Positions 47,267 through 56,152 of a stretch of DNA of 64,000 bases are shown here, piece by piece; positions within the stretch are counted from its first letter, which is position 1, and each line of letters begins with the position of its first letter. The notes below the pieces were generated by a model. The model did no database searches. It was not told where the DNA came from and saw only the letters and a program-made list of their open reading frames with translations. The DNA lies in assembly GCF_900167455.1 (NCBI RefSeq), contig NZ_FUWJ01000002.1:51584-115583 (forward strand), in the 5' to 3' direction. The position numbers and the translations under genes are program-made. Source of the DNA: Enhydrobacter aerosaccus (GTDB lineage: Bacteria > Pseudomonadota > Alphaproteobacteria > Reyranellales > Reyranellaceae).

Positions 47267-47344
47267 TCGCAACAGGCGGCAGCGGTCGCGGCCGTGGATT
47301 AGCCGGACCTGGGAAGCCGGCGTCCGGTGCTATCCTTCCGGACG

Positions 47345-48070
47345 ATGGCCACCTATCTCCTCGTGCTCATTGTCGGCCTTGTCGCGGGCCTCGTGAGCGG
47401 TGTCGTCGGCACCGGCGCCACCATCATCCTGCTGCCGGTGCTGGTATTCGCCTTCGGACCGAAGGCAGCGGTGCCGATCATGGCGGTGGTGGCGCTGATG
47501 TCGAACGTCGCCAAGATCACCGCGTGGTGGAAGGAGATCGACTGGCGGGCGACGGCCTTCTATGCGCTCGGCGGCGTGCCGGGAGCCGCCCTCGGTGCCC
47601 GTACCATGCTCGCCTTGCCGCCTGCAATTGTCGACATTGCTCTCGGCAGCTTTTTTCTCCTGATGATTCCGGGGCGGCATTGGCTTGCCCGCCGAGTCCA
47701 ACGGGTCCGCCCGTGGATGCTGGCGCCCGCCGGCCTGGCTATCGGGTTCCTCACGGGCGTCGTCGTCTCCACGGGGCCGCTCAGCGTGCCGCTCTTCACG
47801 GCCTACGGTCTCTCCAAAGGCGCCTTCATCGCCACCGAAGCCGCCGGCTCGCTGGCGCTTTACATCGCGAAGGCCGCCACGTTCCGGACCTTGGGTGGCT
47901 TGCCGACCGATATCATTGCCAAAGGCCTCATCACCGGTTCGTCCGTGATGGCCGGCACCTATGGCGCGCGGCTGCTGGTCGAACGTCTCCATATCGCAAC
48001 CTTCCAGCGCCTGCTCGACGGCGTGATGCTGATCTCCGGCACCACCCTCATCTGGCAGGCGTTCCGCTGA
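47345..48070 (+). CDS. TauE/SafE-type anion permease
   Basis: The 241-residue membrane protein has about seven or eight hydrophobic segments. The family signature is GLVAGLVSGVVGTGATIILLPVLVFAFGP near the N-terminus, repeated as PAGLAIGFLTGVVVSTGPLSVPLF in the second half. Members export sulfite, sulfoacetate or other anions. The GTG at 47327 is an alternative start. Neither start has a strong ribosome site. It follows the metH genes but the gap of 78 bases holds no clear terminator. Confidence 0.88.
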   Translation: MATYLLVLIVGLVAGLVSGVVGTGATIILLPVLVFAFGPKAAVPIMAVVALMSNVAKITAWWKEIDWRATAFYALGGVPGAALGARTMLALPPAIVDIALGSFFLLMIPGRHWLARRVQRVRPWMLAPAGLAIGFLTGVVVSTGPLSVPLFTAYGLSKGAFIATEAAGSLALYIAKAATFRTLGGLPTDIIAKGLITGSSVMAGTYGARLLVERLHIATFQRLLDGVMLISGTTLIWQAFR

Positions 48071-48136
48071 CCTTTGCAAAGTTGCGATAGCCGCCGGCGG
48101 CAGAGTCGTTCTTTGCGATATGTTAAGCCTATCGCC

Positions 48137-49057
48137 ATGCTCAGCCTGCGCCAGCTCCAGCAATTCCTCGCCGTCACCGAGACGATGAGTTTCCGTCGCG
48201 CGGCGGAGCGTCTCAACATGGCGCAACCGCCGCTCACGTCAGCCATCCGCCAGATGGAGGAGGAGCTCGGGGTCCGGCTGCTGGAGCGGACCAACCGGAT
48301 CATCGCGTTGACCGAAGCCGGCCGCGTGCTGCGTGAGGAAGCCCGACGCACCTTGGCCCAGGCCGCACGGGCGGAGACCCTGACGCGACGCGCCGGACAG
48401 GGCATCTCCGGTTCGTTGCGCATTGGCTTCGTCGCCAGCGCCGTACGACATCTTCTACCTGAGCTGGTCGTCAGGTTTCGCCGTTCACATCCCGAGGTGC
48501 TGCTCGATCTCACCGAGATGCCGACCGGCCGGCAGACGGAGGCGCTCTTGGAAGATCGCCTCGATATCGGCATCGTCGTGCTGCCCCTGCCGAGCAACGC
48601 CGACAAGCTGATCGCCACCCACGTCGTCCTGAAGAGCCAACTGGTCGCCGCGCTGCCGAAGCAGCATGCGCTGGCGAGCAAATCCGCGAAGCCGCTCCCT
48701 CTTGCGGCCCTGGCGCACGAACCATGGATCCTGTTTCCCGGCCATGAGGGACCCGGCCTGCAGGCCGGCATCCTCGCCGCCTGCGCCGAGGCCGGCTTCG
48801 CGCCTCAGGTCGCGCAGCGTGCCGTGCAGATGGAAACCATCCTCGGCCTCGTTGCCGCCGAACTCGGGGTCGCTCTCGTACCGGCGTTGTTCGGAGTCAC
48901 GGGCTGGGATCGCGTGGCGTTCCGGCCCCTGCGCGGTCCCGGAACGCCCATCGACTATCGCCTCGCCCTGGCCTGGCGCAAGAACGACAGCTCGGCGGCG
49001 CTGGCGGCCTTTCTTACCAGCGCCGGCGCACATCGGTCGGCCCGCCCCCGGCGATAG
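48137..49057 (+). CDS. LysR-family transcriptional regulator
   Basis: The ATG at 48137 (MLSLRQLQQFL) starts a 306-residue LysR protein. The winged HTH is LAVTETMSFRRAAERLNMAQPPLTSAIRQMEEELGVRLLER, and the ligand domain begins with SGSLRIGFVASAVRHLLPELV and contains DIGIVVLPLP and a GLVAAELGVALVPALF segment. A small palindrome CTTTGCAAAG (48072-48081) and two TTGCGATA copies lie just upstream. The neighbours on both sides run in the same direction, so its target is not fixed by orientation. Confidence 0.93.
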   Translation: MLSLRQLQQFLAVTETMSFRRAAERLNMAQPPLTSAIRQMEEELGVRLLERTNRIIALTEAGRVLREEARRTLAQAARAETLTRRAGQGISGSLRIGFVASAVRHLLPELVVRFRRSHPEVLLDLTEMPTGRQTEALLEDRLDIGIVVLPLPSNADKLIATHVVLKSQLVAALPKQHALASKSAKPLPLAALAHEPWILFPGHEGPGLQAGILAACAEAGFAPQVAQRAVQMETILGLVAAELGVALVPALFGVTGWDRVAFRPLRGPGTPIDYRLALAWRKNDSSAALAAFLTSAGAHRSARPRR

Positions 49058-49149
49058 CAAGGATCTATCGCGTCTTCAGCCAGACGGTATTGGACGCCCG
49101 TCCGGGCGCTCCCTAGCTTCGCCGCCGAGAACTGGACGGGAGAGATCTC

Positions 49150-50220
49150 GTGCGAATTGCGTTCATTGTTCTGGCCTTGGTGGGATCGATGATGGCCACG
49201 ATACAGAGTGCCGCGGCGAGCGAGGATGTCGTGCGGGGCGACCTTCATGCGACAACGGAAGACGGCGTGCGGATCTTCGTCCGCGAGCTGAGGCCGCGTT
49301 CATGGCTGGATGGCGCGGAGCCGATCATCCTGCTGCACGGCGCGCGCGTGCCGGGACTGGCGAGCTTCGACCTGCCCGTGACAGGCGGCTCCTTCGCTGC
49401 CGATCTAGCCCAGCGGAGCGGCCGTCTGGTCTATGTCATGGATGCTCGCGGCTATGGCGGCTCGGATCGAGCTGCCGCCTTCGAGCAGCCGCCCGAGGCC
49501 AATCCGCCCCAGTCTCGCGCCTATCTCGTCGTGCGCGACATCGCGGCGGTCGTCAGCATCGCCAAGGAGCGATCCGGCAGCCGCACCGTCTGCCTGCTGG
49601 GTTGGGCGACGGGCGGCATGTGGGTCGGCTATTACGCGTCGCTGCATCCGGAGGACGTCGGCCATCTGGTCACCCTCAACGCCCTCTACGGCGGCTCGGC
49701 CCAGCATTCCCAGTTCGGCCCCGGCTCGCCGGTAAGCGATCCGGCTCATCCCGATCGCCTCAGTCCGACCATCGGCGCCTATGCCCGTTACGATGCCGCC
49801 TCCCTGCTGCCGGGATGGGACAAATCCATTCCCGTGGCAGACAAGGACCAGTGGCGCGACCCCGTCGTGGCCGCCGCCTATCAACGCGCGGCGCTGGAGA
49901 GCGACCCCGAGTCGCAAAAATCAGAACCGCCGGCATTCCGTGCGCCCATGGGCGCCATCGAGGACAGCTTTTATCAAGCCAGCGGACGACGCCTGTTCGA
50001 CGCCTCGACGATCACAGGTCATATCCTGGTCGTGCGATCCGAGCGCGACTTCTGGAGCCGGCCGGAGGACGTCCAAGCCTTCGCACATGACGCCGTTCAT
50101 GCCCGGTCGATCAGGATCGTGGCCCTGCCGGAGGCGACGCACTTCGTGCATCTCGATCGACCGGAGCGCGGACGCGGCCAGTTGCTGGACGCCCTGCAGG
50201 GCTTCCTCGTCGAGCCCTGA
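49150..50220 (+). CDS. Exported alpha/beta hydrolase-fold protein lacking the Ser nucleophile
   Basis: The 356-residue protein starts at a GTG and has a signal peptide (IAFIVLALVGSMMATIQSAAAS). The fold is clear (ILLHGARVPG oxyanion region, VYVMDARGYGGSD, VLVVRSERDFW, ATHFVHLDRP), but the elbow reads LLGWATGGMW: Ala153 stands where GxSxG needs a nucleophile. Asp300 and His331 are in place. The codon is GCG, so this is not a single-base Ser variant of AGC type, though TCG to GCG is one change. It may be a non-hydrolytic binder, use another residue, or be degenerate. It converges on the dioxygenase gene. Confidence 0.85.
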   Translation: MRIAFIVLALVGSMMATIQSAAASEDVVRGDLHATTEDGVRIFVRELRPRSWLDGAEPIILLHGARVPGLASFDLPVTGGSFAADLAQRSGRLVYVMDARGYGGSDRAAAFEQPPEANPPQSRAYLVVRDIAAVVSIAKERSGSRTVCLLGWATGGMWVGYYASLHPEDVGHLVTLNALYGGSAQHSQFGPGSPVSDPAHPDRLSPTIGAYARYDAASLLPGWDKSIPVADKDQWRDPVVAAAYQRAALESDPESQKSEPPAFRAPMGAIEDSFYQASGRRLFDASTITGHILVVRSERDFWSRPEDVQAFAHDAVHARSIRIVALPEATHFVHLDRPERGRGQLLDALQGFLVEP

Positions 50221-50226
50221 AGCGCT

Positions 50227-51084
50227 TCAGGCTGCGGCGGGCTCCAACGCACAGCCGGCAACGGTGATGCGATGCATCAGGCGTCGTTCGCCGTGGTAGT
50301 CATTGGCGGCGTAGTGCCAGGTCGCGCGATTGTCCCAGAAGGCGATCGAGCCTTCCTGCCAGCGGAAGCGACAGGTAAATTCGGGCCGCGCGGCATGACG
50401 GTAGAGATGGTCGAGAAGCGGTCTGCTGTCCTCGACCGACCAATTCTCGAAACGCAGGGTAAAGGCCGGATTGACATAGAGTGCCTTGCGACCGCTCAGC
50501 GGATGCCGGATCACGACCGGATGCACGACGTCGTCACCGACCAGATGCTGATTGCCGTAGCGACCGGCGCCCTCCGGGTTCTTCGCGTTGACGCCCTGTG
50601 CGCCGAAGATATGGGCCGAGCCGTGAACGGCCCGCATGCCTTCAAGCGTTCGCTGGAGCCCGGCCGAAAGGGTCTCGAAAGCGCGATACATGTTGGCGAA
50701 CAGCGTATCGCCGCCCTCCTCCGGCAACTCCTGGGCCAGCAGGATCGAGCCCATCGCGGGCTCGGGGTCGTAGCTATGGTCGGTATGCCAGCCGCCGCCG
50801 ATATTGGTCTTCTCCTGCGGCTCCTTGCGCACCTCGGCGATCTCGGGATGGCCGGGGACAGACTTGAAGAAGCGGTTGACGTCGATGGGCGCCCAGCGCC
50901 GAGCGAACGCGATATGCTGCTCCGGCGTAAGGTGCTGGTTGCGAAAGAAGATGACGCCGTGCTCGACGAAGGCACTGCGCACCTCGTCCCATTGCCGATT
51001 GGTCAACGCGGTCAGATCGACGCCCAGGACCTCGGCGCCACAGCCTCCGGTGACCTTGCGCATCTCGATTGTTTCGTAGGTCAT
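50227..51084 (-). CDS. TauD/TfdA-family 2-oxoglutarate dioxygenase
   Basis: The ATG at 51084 has GGGAGGAAG before it and gives 285 residues of true TauD type. Iron ligands are in WHTDHSYDPEPA (His-x-Asp) and NRATWHYAAND (distal His); the 2-oxoglutarate Arg lies in GERRLMHRITV. The N-terminus (VTGGCGAEVLGVDLTALTNRQWDEVR) is characteristic. Substrates in the family include taurine, alkylsulfonates and 2,4-D. It sits 22 bases downstream of an AEC transporter and may be co-transcribed with it. Confidence 0.93.
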   Translation of the reverse strand: MTYETIEMRKVTGGCGAEVLGVDLTALTNRQWDEVRSAFVEHGVIFFRNQHLTPEQHIAFARRWAPIDVNRFFKSVPGHPEIAEVRKEPQEKTNIGGGWHTDHSYDPEPAMGSILLAQELPEEGGDTLFANMYRAFETLSAGLQRTLEGMRAVHGSAHIFGAQGVNAKNPEGAGRYGNQHLVGDDVVHPVVIRHPLSGRKALYVNPAFTLRFENWSVEDSRPLLDHLYRHAARPEFTCRFRWQEGSIAFWDNRATWHYAANDYHGERRLMHRITVAGCALEPAAA

Positions 51085-51106
51085 GCGCTTCCTCCCGGCG
51101 ACAAGC

Positions 51107-52066
51107 CTAGCCCGGATGCACGCCCAGCAACAACAGCGTGACGGACAGGGTGACGATGCTGGCGCCGGTGGAGAGGACGACGGCATTCGTCGCCAAGCCG
51201 ACGCCCGTTCGATAGAGCTGCGCCACAAGATACACGTTAGCGCCGGCCGGCATTGCCGCGTTCAATGTCGCGACGGTGAGCCAGAGCGGATCGAGGGCGA
51301 ACAGGTAACGGCCGGCTGTCCATACCATCAGCGGAAGGGCGACAAGCTTGAAGACGGCCGTGACGGCGGCGGTCTGCCAGTGCTCCTTGAGCCCGACATG
51401 GGCAAGCGAGGCGCCGGCCATGATCAGGCCGCAGGGCGCCGCAGCGGTTGCCAGGCCCTGCAGAACGCGGTCGATCACGACGGGCGTGCCGAGCCCCGGC
51501 ACGAGGGCCGTGATTTCGGACCAGGCAAGGCCTGCAAAGATGGGCGGCAGGACAGGATGCTTCAGCATCGCTAGGGCCGCTCCACCGAGCTTGCGCAGCA
51601 GATGCGTCTGGCCGGCTCCCTGGGCGCCGATCTCCATCAGGAAGGAGGAAAGCGTCAGCATGGCGAGGGAGTTGACGCTGATGATCATCAGCAGAGGCAC
51701 CAGCCCCTTCTCGCCGAAGGCGTAGGAGACGAAGGGAATCCCGATGCCGACGCCATTGCAGAAGGTGGCCGACAACGCGAACACCGCGCGCTCGCTGAAG
51801 CGCAGTCCGAGGACGCGGGCCAGCAGCAGCATCAGGAAATAGAGGATGAGACCGGCGCCGAAGAAGACGATCAGGATGTCCGGCGACAGCGCGTCGATCC
51901 GCACATGCGACATGGAGCGGAACAGCAGAGCCGGAAAGAAAGCGTAGAAGGTGACGTTGGTGAGGCCGCGCAGCCCTTCGGGCCGCAGGAGACTGGTACG
52001 GCCGATCACCCAGCCCACCGCGACCATGCCGAACACCGGCACGATGATCTCGAGGATGGCCTTCAT
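51107..52066 (-). CDS. AEC (auxin efflux carrier) family transporter
   Basis: The 319-residue protein has ten hydrophobic segments in the two-half layout of the AEC/MdcF family, with FGMVAVGWVIGRTSLL at the start, FCNGVGIGIPFVSYAFG in the first half and LNAAMPAGANVYLVAQLYRTGVGLA near the end. Relatives move malonate, malate or auxin-like acids. It lies between the acyl-CoA dehydrogenases and the TauD-like gene on one strand; the 86-base gap on the upstream side shows no terminator. No strong ribosome site precedes the ATG at 52066. Confidence 0.9.
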   Translation of the reverse strand: MKAILEIIVPVFGMVAVGWVIGRTSLLRPEGLRGLTNVTFYAFFPALLFRSMSHVRIDALSPDILIVFFGAGLILYFLMLLLARVLGLRFSERAVFALSATFCNGVGIGIPFVSYAFGEKGLVPLLMIISVNSLAMLTLSSFLMEIGAQGAGQTHLLRKLGGAALAMLKHPVLPPIFAGLAWSEITALVPGLGTPVVIDRVLQGLATAAAPCGLIMAGASLAHVGLKEHWQTAAVTAVFKLVALPLMVWTAGRYLFALDPLWLTVATLNAAMPAGANVYLVAQLYRTGVGLATNAVVLSTGASIVTLSVTLLLLGVHPG

Positions 52067-52152
52067 GCGCAGAGGAAGCGCCACTTCCGTGGCGCGAGTT
52101 CCTTCAGGGTCGGCAAAGACGCGCGACAGGTGTCGCGCGTCTCCAGCACGGC

Positions 52153-53295
52153 TTACGCCGCCATGGCGAGGTTGCTGTACCGCGTCAGATGATGCTGCTG
52201 GTTGCCGAATATCAGGTCGATCATCGTCAGCCGCTTGAAGTAATGGCTGACCGAAAGCTCGTCCGTCACACCCATGCCGCCATGCATCTGCACGGCGCTC
52301 TGGCCGCAGAACCTGCCCGACTTGCCGATCTGGACCTTGGCGCCCGAGGCGGCCTTGTGGCGCACGACGGGATCCTTGTCCTCGATCTTGAGGGACGCCA
52401 TCAGCGTCATCGAGCGGGCTTCCTGCGCGTTGGTGAAGCAATCCACCATGCGATGCTGCAGAACCTGGAACTTGCCGATCGGCACCCCGAACTGCTTGCG
52501 AGTCTTGATGTATTCCAGGGTCGCGGCGTTGATGGCGTCCATGCAGCCGGTCGCCTCGGCGCAGAGCGCGACGATGGCGCGGTCCACCGCATCCTCCACC
52601 ACCGGGAAGGCGGCATCGACCGTTCCCAGCACGGCATCGGCACCGACCGACACCTTGTCGAAGGTGAGCTCGGATGCGCGCAGTGCATCCTGGGTCGGGT
52701 AGTCGCGGCGCGACAGGCCTTTGGCGTTGCCATCGACCAGGAACAGGGTCAGGCCCTTTTCCTCGCGCGCACCGCCGGCGGTGCGGGCAAGCACGATGAT
52801 CTGATCGGCCGAAGCGGCGTTGTAGACCACGCCCTTGTGGCCCGACAGCGACCAGCCACTGCCATCCTTGGTCGCCTTGAGCGAGACGTCGGCGAGATTG
52901 TAGCGGCTCTGGCGCTCCAGCCAGGCGAAGGCGAACTGCTTCTTGCCCTCGATCATGGGCGTCAGCAGCGCCTCCTTCTGCGCGGCGCTGCCGGCCGCGG
53001 CGATCATGCCGCCGCCCAGCACCACTGTCGGCAGGAACGGCTCCAGCACCAGGCCTTTGCCGAACTGCTCCATGACGATCATGGTCTCGATCGGACCGCC
53101 GCCGTAGCCGCCATCCTCTTCCTTGAAGGACATGCCGAGCCAGCCGAGTTCGGCCATCTGCGCCCAGTTTTCCGGCAACCACCCGCGGTCCGTCGCGACG
53201 ATCTTGCGGCGGTTCTCGAAAGTATATTTGTCGCGAACAAAGCGTTCGGCCGCATCCTGCAGCTGCTTCTGTTCGTCGGACAGGGACAGATCCAT
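52153..53295 (-). CDS. Acyl-CoA dehydrogenase, small-subunit type (PimD-like)
   Basis: The 380-residue flavoprotein has the ACAD fold: MDLSLSDEQKQLQDAAERFV, GGGMIAAAG substrate-side loop, TKDGSGWSLSGHKGVVYN, FGVPIGKFQVLQHRMVD, and MHGGMGVTDELSVSHYFKRL in the C-terminal domain. Where medium-chain ACADs have YEGT with the catalytic Glu, it reads IFGNQQ. This matches the small subunits of pimeloyl-CoA dehydrogenase-like heteromers. GGAGGAG precedes the ATG. It follows two large-subunit-type genes, so a mixed tetramer is likely. Confidence 0.9.
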   Translation of the reverse strand: MDLSLSDEQKQLQDAAERFVRDKYTFENRRKIVATDRGWLPENWAQMAELGWLGMSFKEEDGGYGGGPIETMIVMEQFGKGLVLEPFLPTVVLGGGMIAAAGSAAQKEALLTPMIEGKKQFAFAWLERQSRYNLADVSLKATKDGSGWSLSGHKGVVYNAASADQIIVLARTAGGAREEKGLTLFLVDGNAKGLSRRDYPTQDALRASELTFDKVSVGADAVLGTVDAAFPVVEDAVDRAIVALCAEATGCMDAINAATLEYIKTRKQFGVPIGKFQVLQHRMVDCFTNAQEARSMTLMASLKIEDKDPVVRHKAASGAKVQIGKSGRFCGQSAVQMHGGMGVTDELSVSHYFKRLTMIDLIFGNQQHHLTRYSNLAMAA

Positions 53296-53336
53296 CTTTC
53301 TCCTCCGAAATCTTGCGTTTCTTATAGCGCCAAAGC

Positions 53337-54533
53337 CTAGAGGCCCAACACCATCTTGGACACGATGTTCTTCTGAATCTCGTTGCTGCCGCCGTAGATG
53401 CTGGTCTTGCGCATGTTGAAATAGCGCGGCGCCGCCGGCGGCGCATGGTCCGGACCGATCGGCGTCTCGTTGGTATCGTGGAACAGCATGCCGGGCTGGT
53501 ACGGCTGGGCATATTCGCCCACCGCCTCCATGGTCAGCTCGGCGATGCGTTGCTGGATCTCGGACCCACGGATCTTCAGTGTGGAGACTTCCGGCCCGGG
53601 CGCCCCGCCCAGCGCCATGGTCGACAGCGCCCGCAGTTCACTCATCTCCAGAGCCTGCACCTGCAGATCGATATCGGCAATCTGGGCGGCGAAGGCCGGA
53701 TCGTCGGCCAAAGTACGGCCGTTCTGCGGTTCCGTGCGCGCGATATCCCGCAGCGAGCGCACGCCGCGCTTCGAGGCCGGGACCTCGGCGATGCCCAATC
53801 GCTCGTTCGCGAGCAGGAACTTGGCGCAGGTCCAGCCCTCGCCCTCCTTGCCGATGCGGTTGGCCACCGGAACCTTCACATTATCGAGGAAGACATCGTT
53901 CACGTGGTGCGCGCCGTCCATCATGATGATGGGACGAACCGACACGCCTGGGGTCTTCATGTCGATCAGCAGGAAGGAGATGCCTTCCTGCGGCTTGGCG
54001 TCCGGATTGGTGCGGACCAGGCAGAAGATCCAGTCGGCCCAATGGGCAAAGGAGGTCCAGGTCTTCTGTCCGTTGACGATGTAGTAGTCGCCCTCGCGTA
54101 CGGCGCGTGTGCGCAGGTTGGCGAGATCGGATCCCGCGCCCGGCTCGGAATAGCCCTGACACCAGGCGACGTCGGAGCTGCGGATGCCGGGCAGAAAGCG
54201 TTCCTTCTGCTCGTCGGTCCCGAAGGTGTAGATGACCGGCCCGACCATCTTGACGCCGAACGGGATGATGCGCGGCGCCCCCTCTTCGGCGAGCACATTC
54301 TCGAACAGGAAGCGTTGCGTCACGTCCCAGCCCGGGCCGCCGTACTTCTTGGGCCACGTATAGGGCAGCCAACCCTTGCGACCGAGTGCCTTCTGCCAGT
54401 CGACATGGTCGGCGCGATCGTAATGCTTGCCTGCGAAGGTCTTGGCCTTCGTCGTTGGCGACAGGTTGTTGCGGGCGAAGTCGCGCACTTCGTCGGCAAA
54501 GGCCTGATGCTCAGGCTTCAATGCGAGGTCCAT
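53337..54533 (-). CDS. Acyl-CoA dehydrogenase, large-subunit type (PimC-like), copy 2
   Basis: The 398-residue protein shows ACAD signatures WCQGYSEPGAGSDLANLRTRA, YYIVNGQKTWTSFAHWADW and a C-terminal IYGGSNEIQKNIVSKMVLG. The Glu of the medium-chain YEGT motif is Gly here (YGGS), as in pimeloyl-type and steroid FadE heteromers, where the base comes from another position. It is the same length as the next gene upstream and alike from end to end, so the two arose by tandem duplication. GGGAGGAGG precedes its ATG. Confidence 0.93.
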   Translation of the reverse strand: MDLALKPEHQAFADEVRDFARNNLSPTTKAKTFAGKHYDRADHVDWQKALGRKGWLPYTWPKKYGGPGWDVTQRFLFENVLAEEGAPRIIPFGVKMVGPVIYTFGTDEQKERFLPGIRSSDVAWCQGYSEPGAGSDLANLRTRAVREGDYYIVNGQKTWTSFAHWADWIFCLVRTNPDAKPQEGISFLLIDMKTPGVSVRPIIMMDGAHHVNDVFLDNVKVPVANRIGKEGEGWTCAKFLLANERLGIAEVPASKRGVRSLRDIARTEPQNGRTLADDPAFAAQIADIDLQVQALEMSELRALSTMALGGAPGPEVSTLKIRGSEIQQRIAELTMEAVGEYAQPYQPGMLFHDTNETPIGPDHAPPAAPRYFNMRKTSIYGGSNEIQKNIVSKMVLGL

Positions 54534-54547
54534 CGCCTCCTCCCGCT

Positions 54548-55744
54548 TTACAGACCGAGCACCATCTTGCTGATGATGCCTTTTTGAATCTCGTTACTGC
54601 CGCCGTAGATCGTGGTCTTGCGCGTATTGAAGTAACGCGGCGCAGTGAGATGGGCGTATTCCGGGCCGACCGGCTCCTCGTTGGAGCCGTGCCACAGCAG
54701 GCCTGGCAGATAGGGCGCGGCATACTCGCCCACCGCTTCCATGGTGAGTTCGGTGATCCGCTGCTGGATCTCGGAACCGCGGATCTTGAGGCCGGACACC
54801 TCGGGCCCGGGCTGGCCGCCCTGCGCCATCTGCGACAATACGCGCAGCTCCGTGAATTCGAGGGCCGTCACCTGGATCTCGAGATCGGCGATCTTCTCGG
54901 CGAAGCTGGGATTCTCGATCAACGGCTTGCCGTTGTCCTGTTCGGCCCGGGCGATGTCCTTCAGCGCTTCGACCCCACGCTTGGATTGCGGGACGGCGGC
55001 GATGCCCAGCCGCTCGTTGGCCAACAGGAACTTGGCGCAAGTCCAGCCCTCGTTCTCCTTGCCGACGAGGTTGGCAACCGGAACCTTCACGTTGTCGAAG
55101 AAGACCTCGTTCACCTCGTGGCCGCCATCGGCCATGATGATCGGCTTCACGGTGATGCCGGGCGTCTTCATGTCGATCAGCAGGAACGAGATGCCTTCCT
55201 GCGGCTTGGCTTTCGGATCGGTGCGCACGAGGCAGAAGATCCAGTCGGCCCAGTGGCCCATCGTGTTCCAGGTCTTCGATCCGTTGACGATGTAATGATC
55301 GCCGTGCTTCTCGGCCTTGGTACGCAAGCTGGCGAGATCCGAGCCCGAGCCTGGCTCCGAATAGCCCTGGCACCACCAGACGGTGCTCTCTCGGATGGCG
55401 GGAAGGAACTTCGCCTTCTGTTCGTCGCTGCCGAACGTGTAGATCACCGGCCCGACCATCTTGGTGCCGAACGGAATGATGCCAGGCGCATACTCCTCGG
55501 CGCAGACGTTCTCGAAAATGTAACGCTGGGCCGGCGTGAAGCCCGGACCGCCATGTTTCTTGGGCCAAGTGTAGACCAGCCAACCCTTCTTCCCGAGCGC
55601 CTGCTGCCAGCGCATGTAATCGTCGCGGCCGAGATGCTTGCCGTTCTTCACCTTGTCGCGCACATCGGCCGGCAGGTTGGCCTTCACGAAGGTGCGCACG
55701 TCATCGGCAAATTTCTGTTCTTCCGCTGTAAAAGCGAGATCCAT
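54548..55744 (-). CDS. Acyl-CoA dehydrogenase, large-subunit type (PimC-like), copy 1
   Basis: The ATG at 55744 (MDLAFTAEEQKF, GGGAGGGG upstream) gives 398 residues. Motifs parallel copy 2: WCQGYSEPGSGSDLASLRTKA, HYIVNGSKTWNTMGHWADW and IYGGSNEIQKGIISKMVLGL. It is the first gene of the three-ACAD minus-strand operon, 14 bases before copy 2. These enzymes oxidise acyl-CoA to the 2,3-enoyl-CoA and pass electrons to ETF. Likely substrates are dicarboxylyl- or branched-acyl-CoAs, by family only. Confidence 0.93.
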   Translation of the reverse strand: MDLAFTAEEQKFADDVRTFVKANLPADVRDKVKNGKHLGRDDYMRWQQALGKKGWLVYTWPKKHGGPGFTPAQRYIFENVCAEEYAPGIIPFGTKMVGPVIYTFGSDEQKAKFLPAIRESTVWWCQGYSEPGSGSDLASLRTKAEKHGDHYIVNGSKTWNTMGHWADWIFCLVRTDPKAKPQEGISFLLIDMKTPGITVKPIIMADGGHEVNEVFFDNVKVPVANLVGKENEGWTCAKFLLANERLGIAAVPQSKRGVEALKDIARAEQDNGKPLIENPSFAEKIADLEIQVTALEFTELRVLSQMAQGGQPGPEVSGLKIRGSEIQQRITELTMEAVGEYAAPYLPGLLWHGSNEEPVGPEYAHLTAPRYFNTRKTTIYGGSNEIQKGIISKMVLGL

Positions 55745-56152
55745 AGGCCCCTCCCGGGCTCCGGCAGCTGACAAATTTTGTGGCGCCGGAGTTTAACGGC
55801 CGACCCGCCTTGGACAAGCGCGGAGATACCGGTTCGCGGCTGATAGCGCCGCGACGCGGAACAGCTTTCCGTAAGAAAGTTCAACGGAAATTGGTTCCAT
55901 CCGCCATCGGGACTGTGGCCGGACCCTCTCTCGACTGTCCCAGATCGACTACCGCGCGCGACCGCGACGCATCATACGATGCCACCGTTTCGACCGCGTC
56001 TCATCTTCACGCGATGACGCGTTTTCGGCGCGGCGAATGTGGCGAACTGGCAACGGTTCCGGCTTCATCTCGCCGCAATTTGATCCAGATCAACTCCGCT
56101 GCTCCCGCCATCCATATCGTTCGCCGCGACGTTGAAAGCAGGAGTATTCCGA
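55745..56152. other. Gene-free divergent region between the ACAD operon and ompW
   Basis: These 408 bases contain no gene I can support. The left end should hold the promoter of the acyl-CoA dehydrogenase operon; CAAATTTTG at 55782 is a small palindrome there. The right end holds the FNR/FixK box of ompW. The middle is mixed sequence without repeats of note. Confidence 0.6.
56080..56093. promoter_or_regulatory. FNR/FixK/Anr box upstream of ompW
   Basis: TTGATCCAGATCAA is a perfect match to the TTGAT-N4-ATCAA consensus of FNR/FixK-type regulators, centred 66 bases before the ompW ATG. This suits an activator site at about -40 from a promoter near 56127. E. coli ompW is likewise under FNR control. 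Confidence 0.8.
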
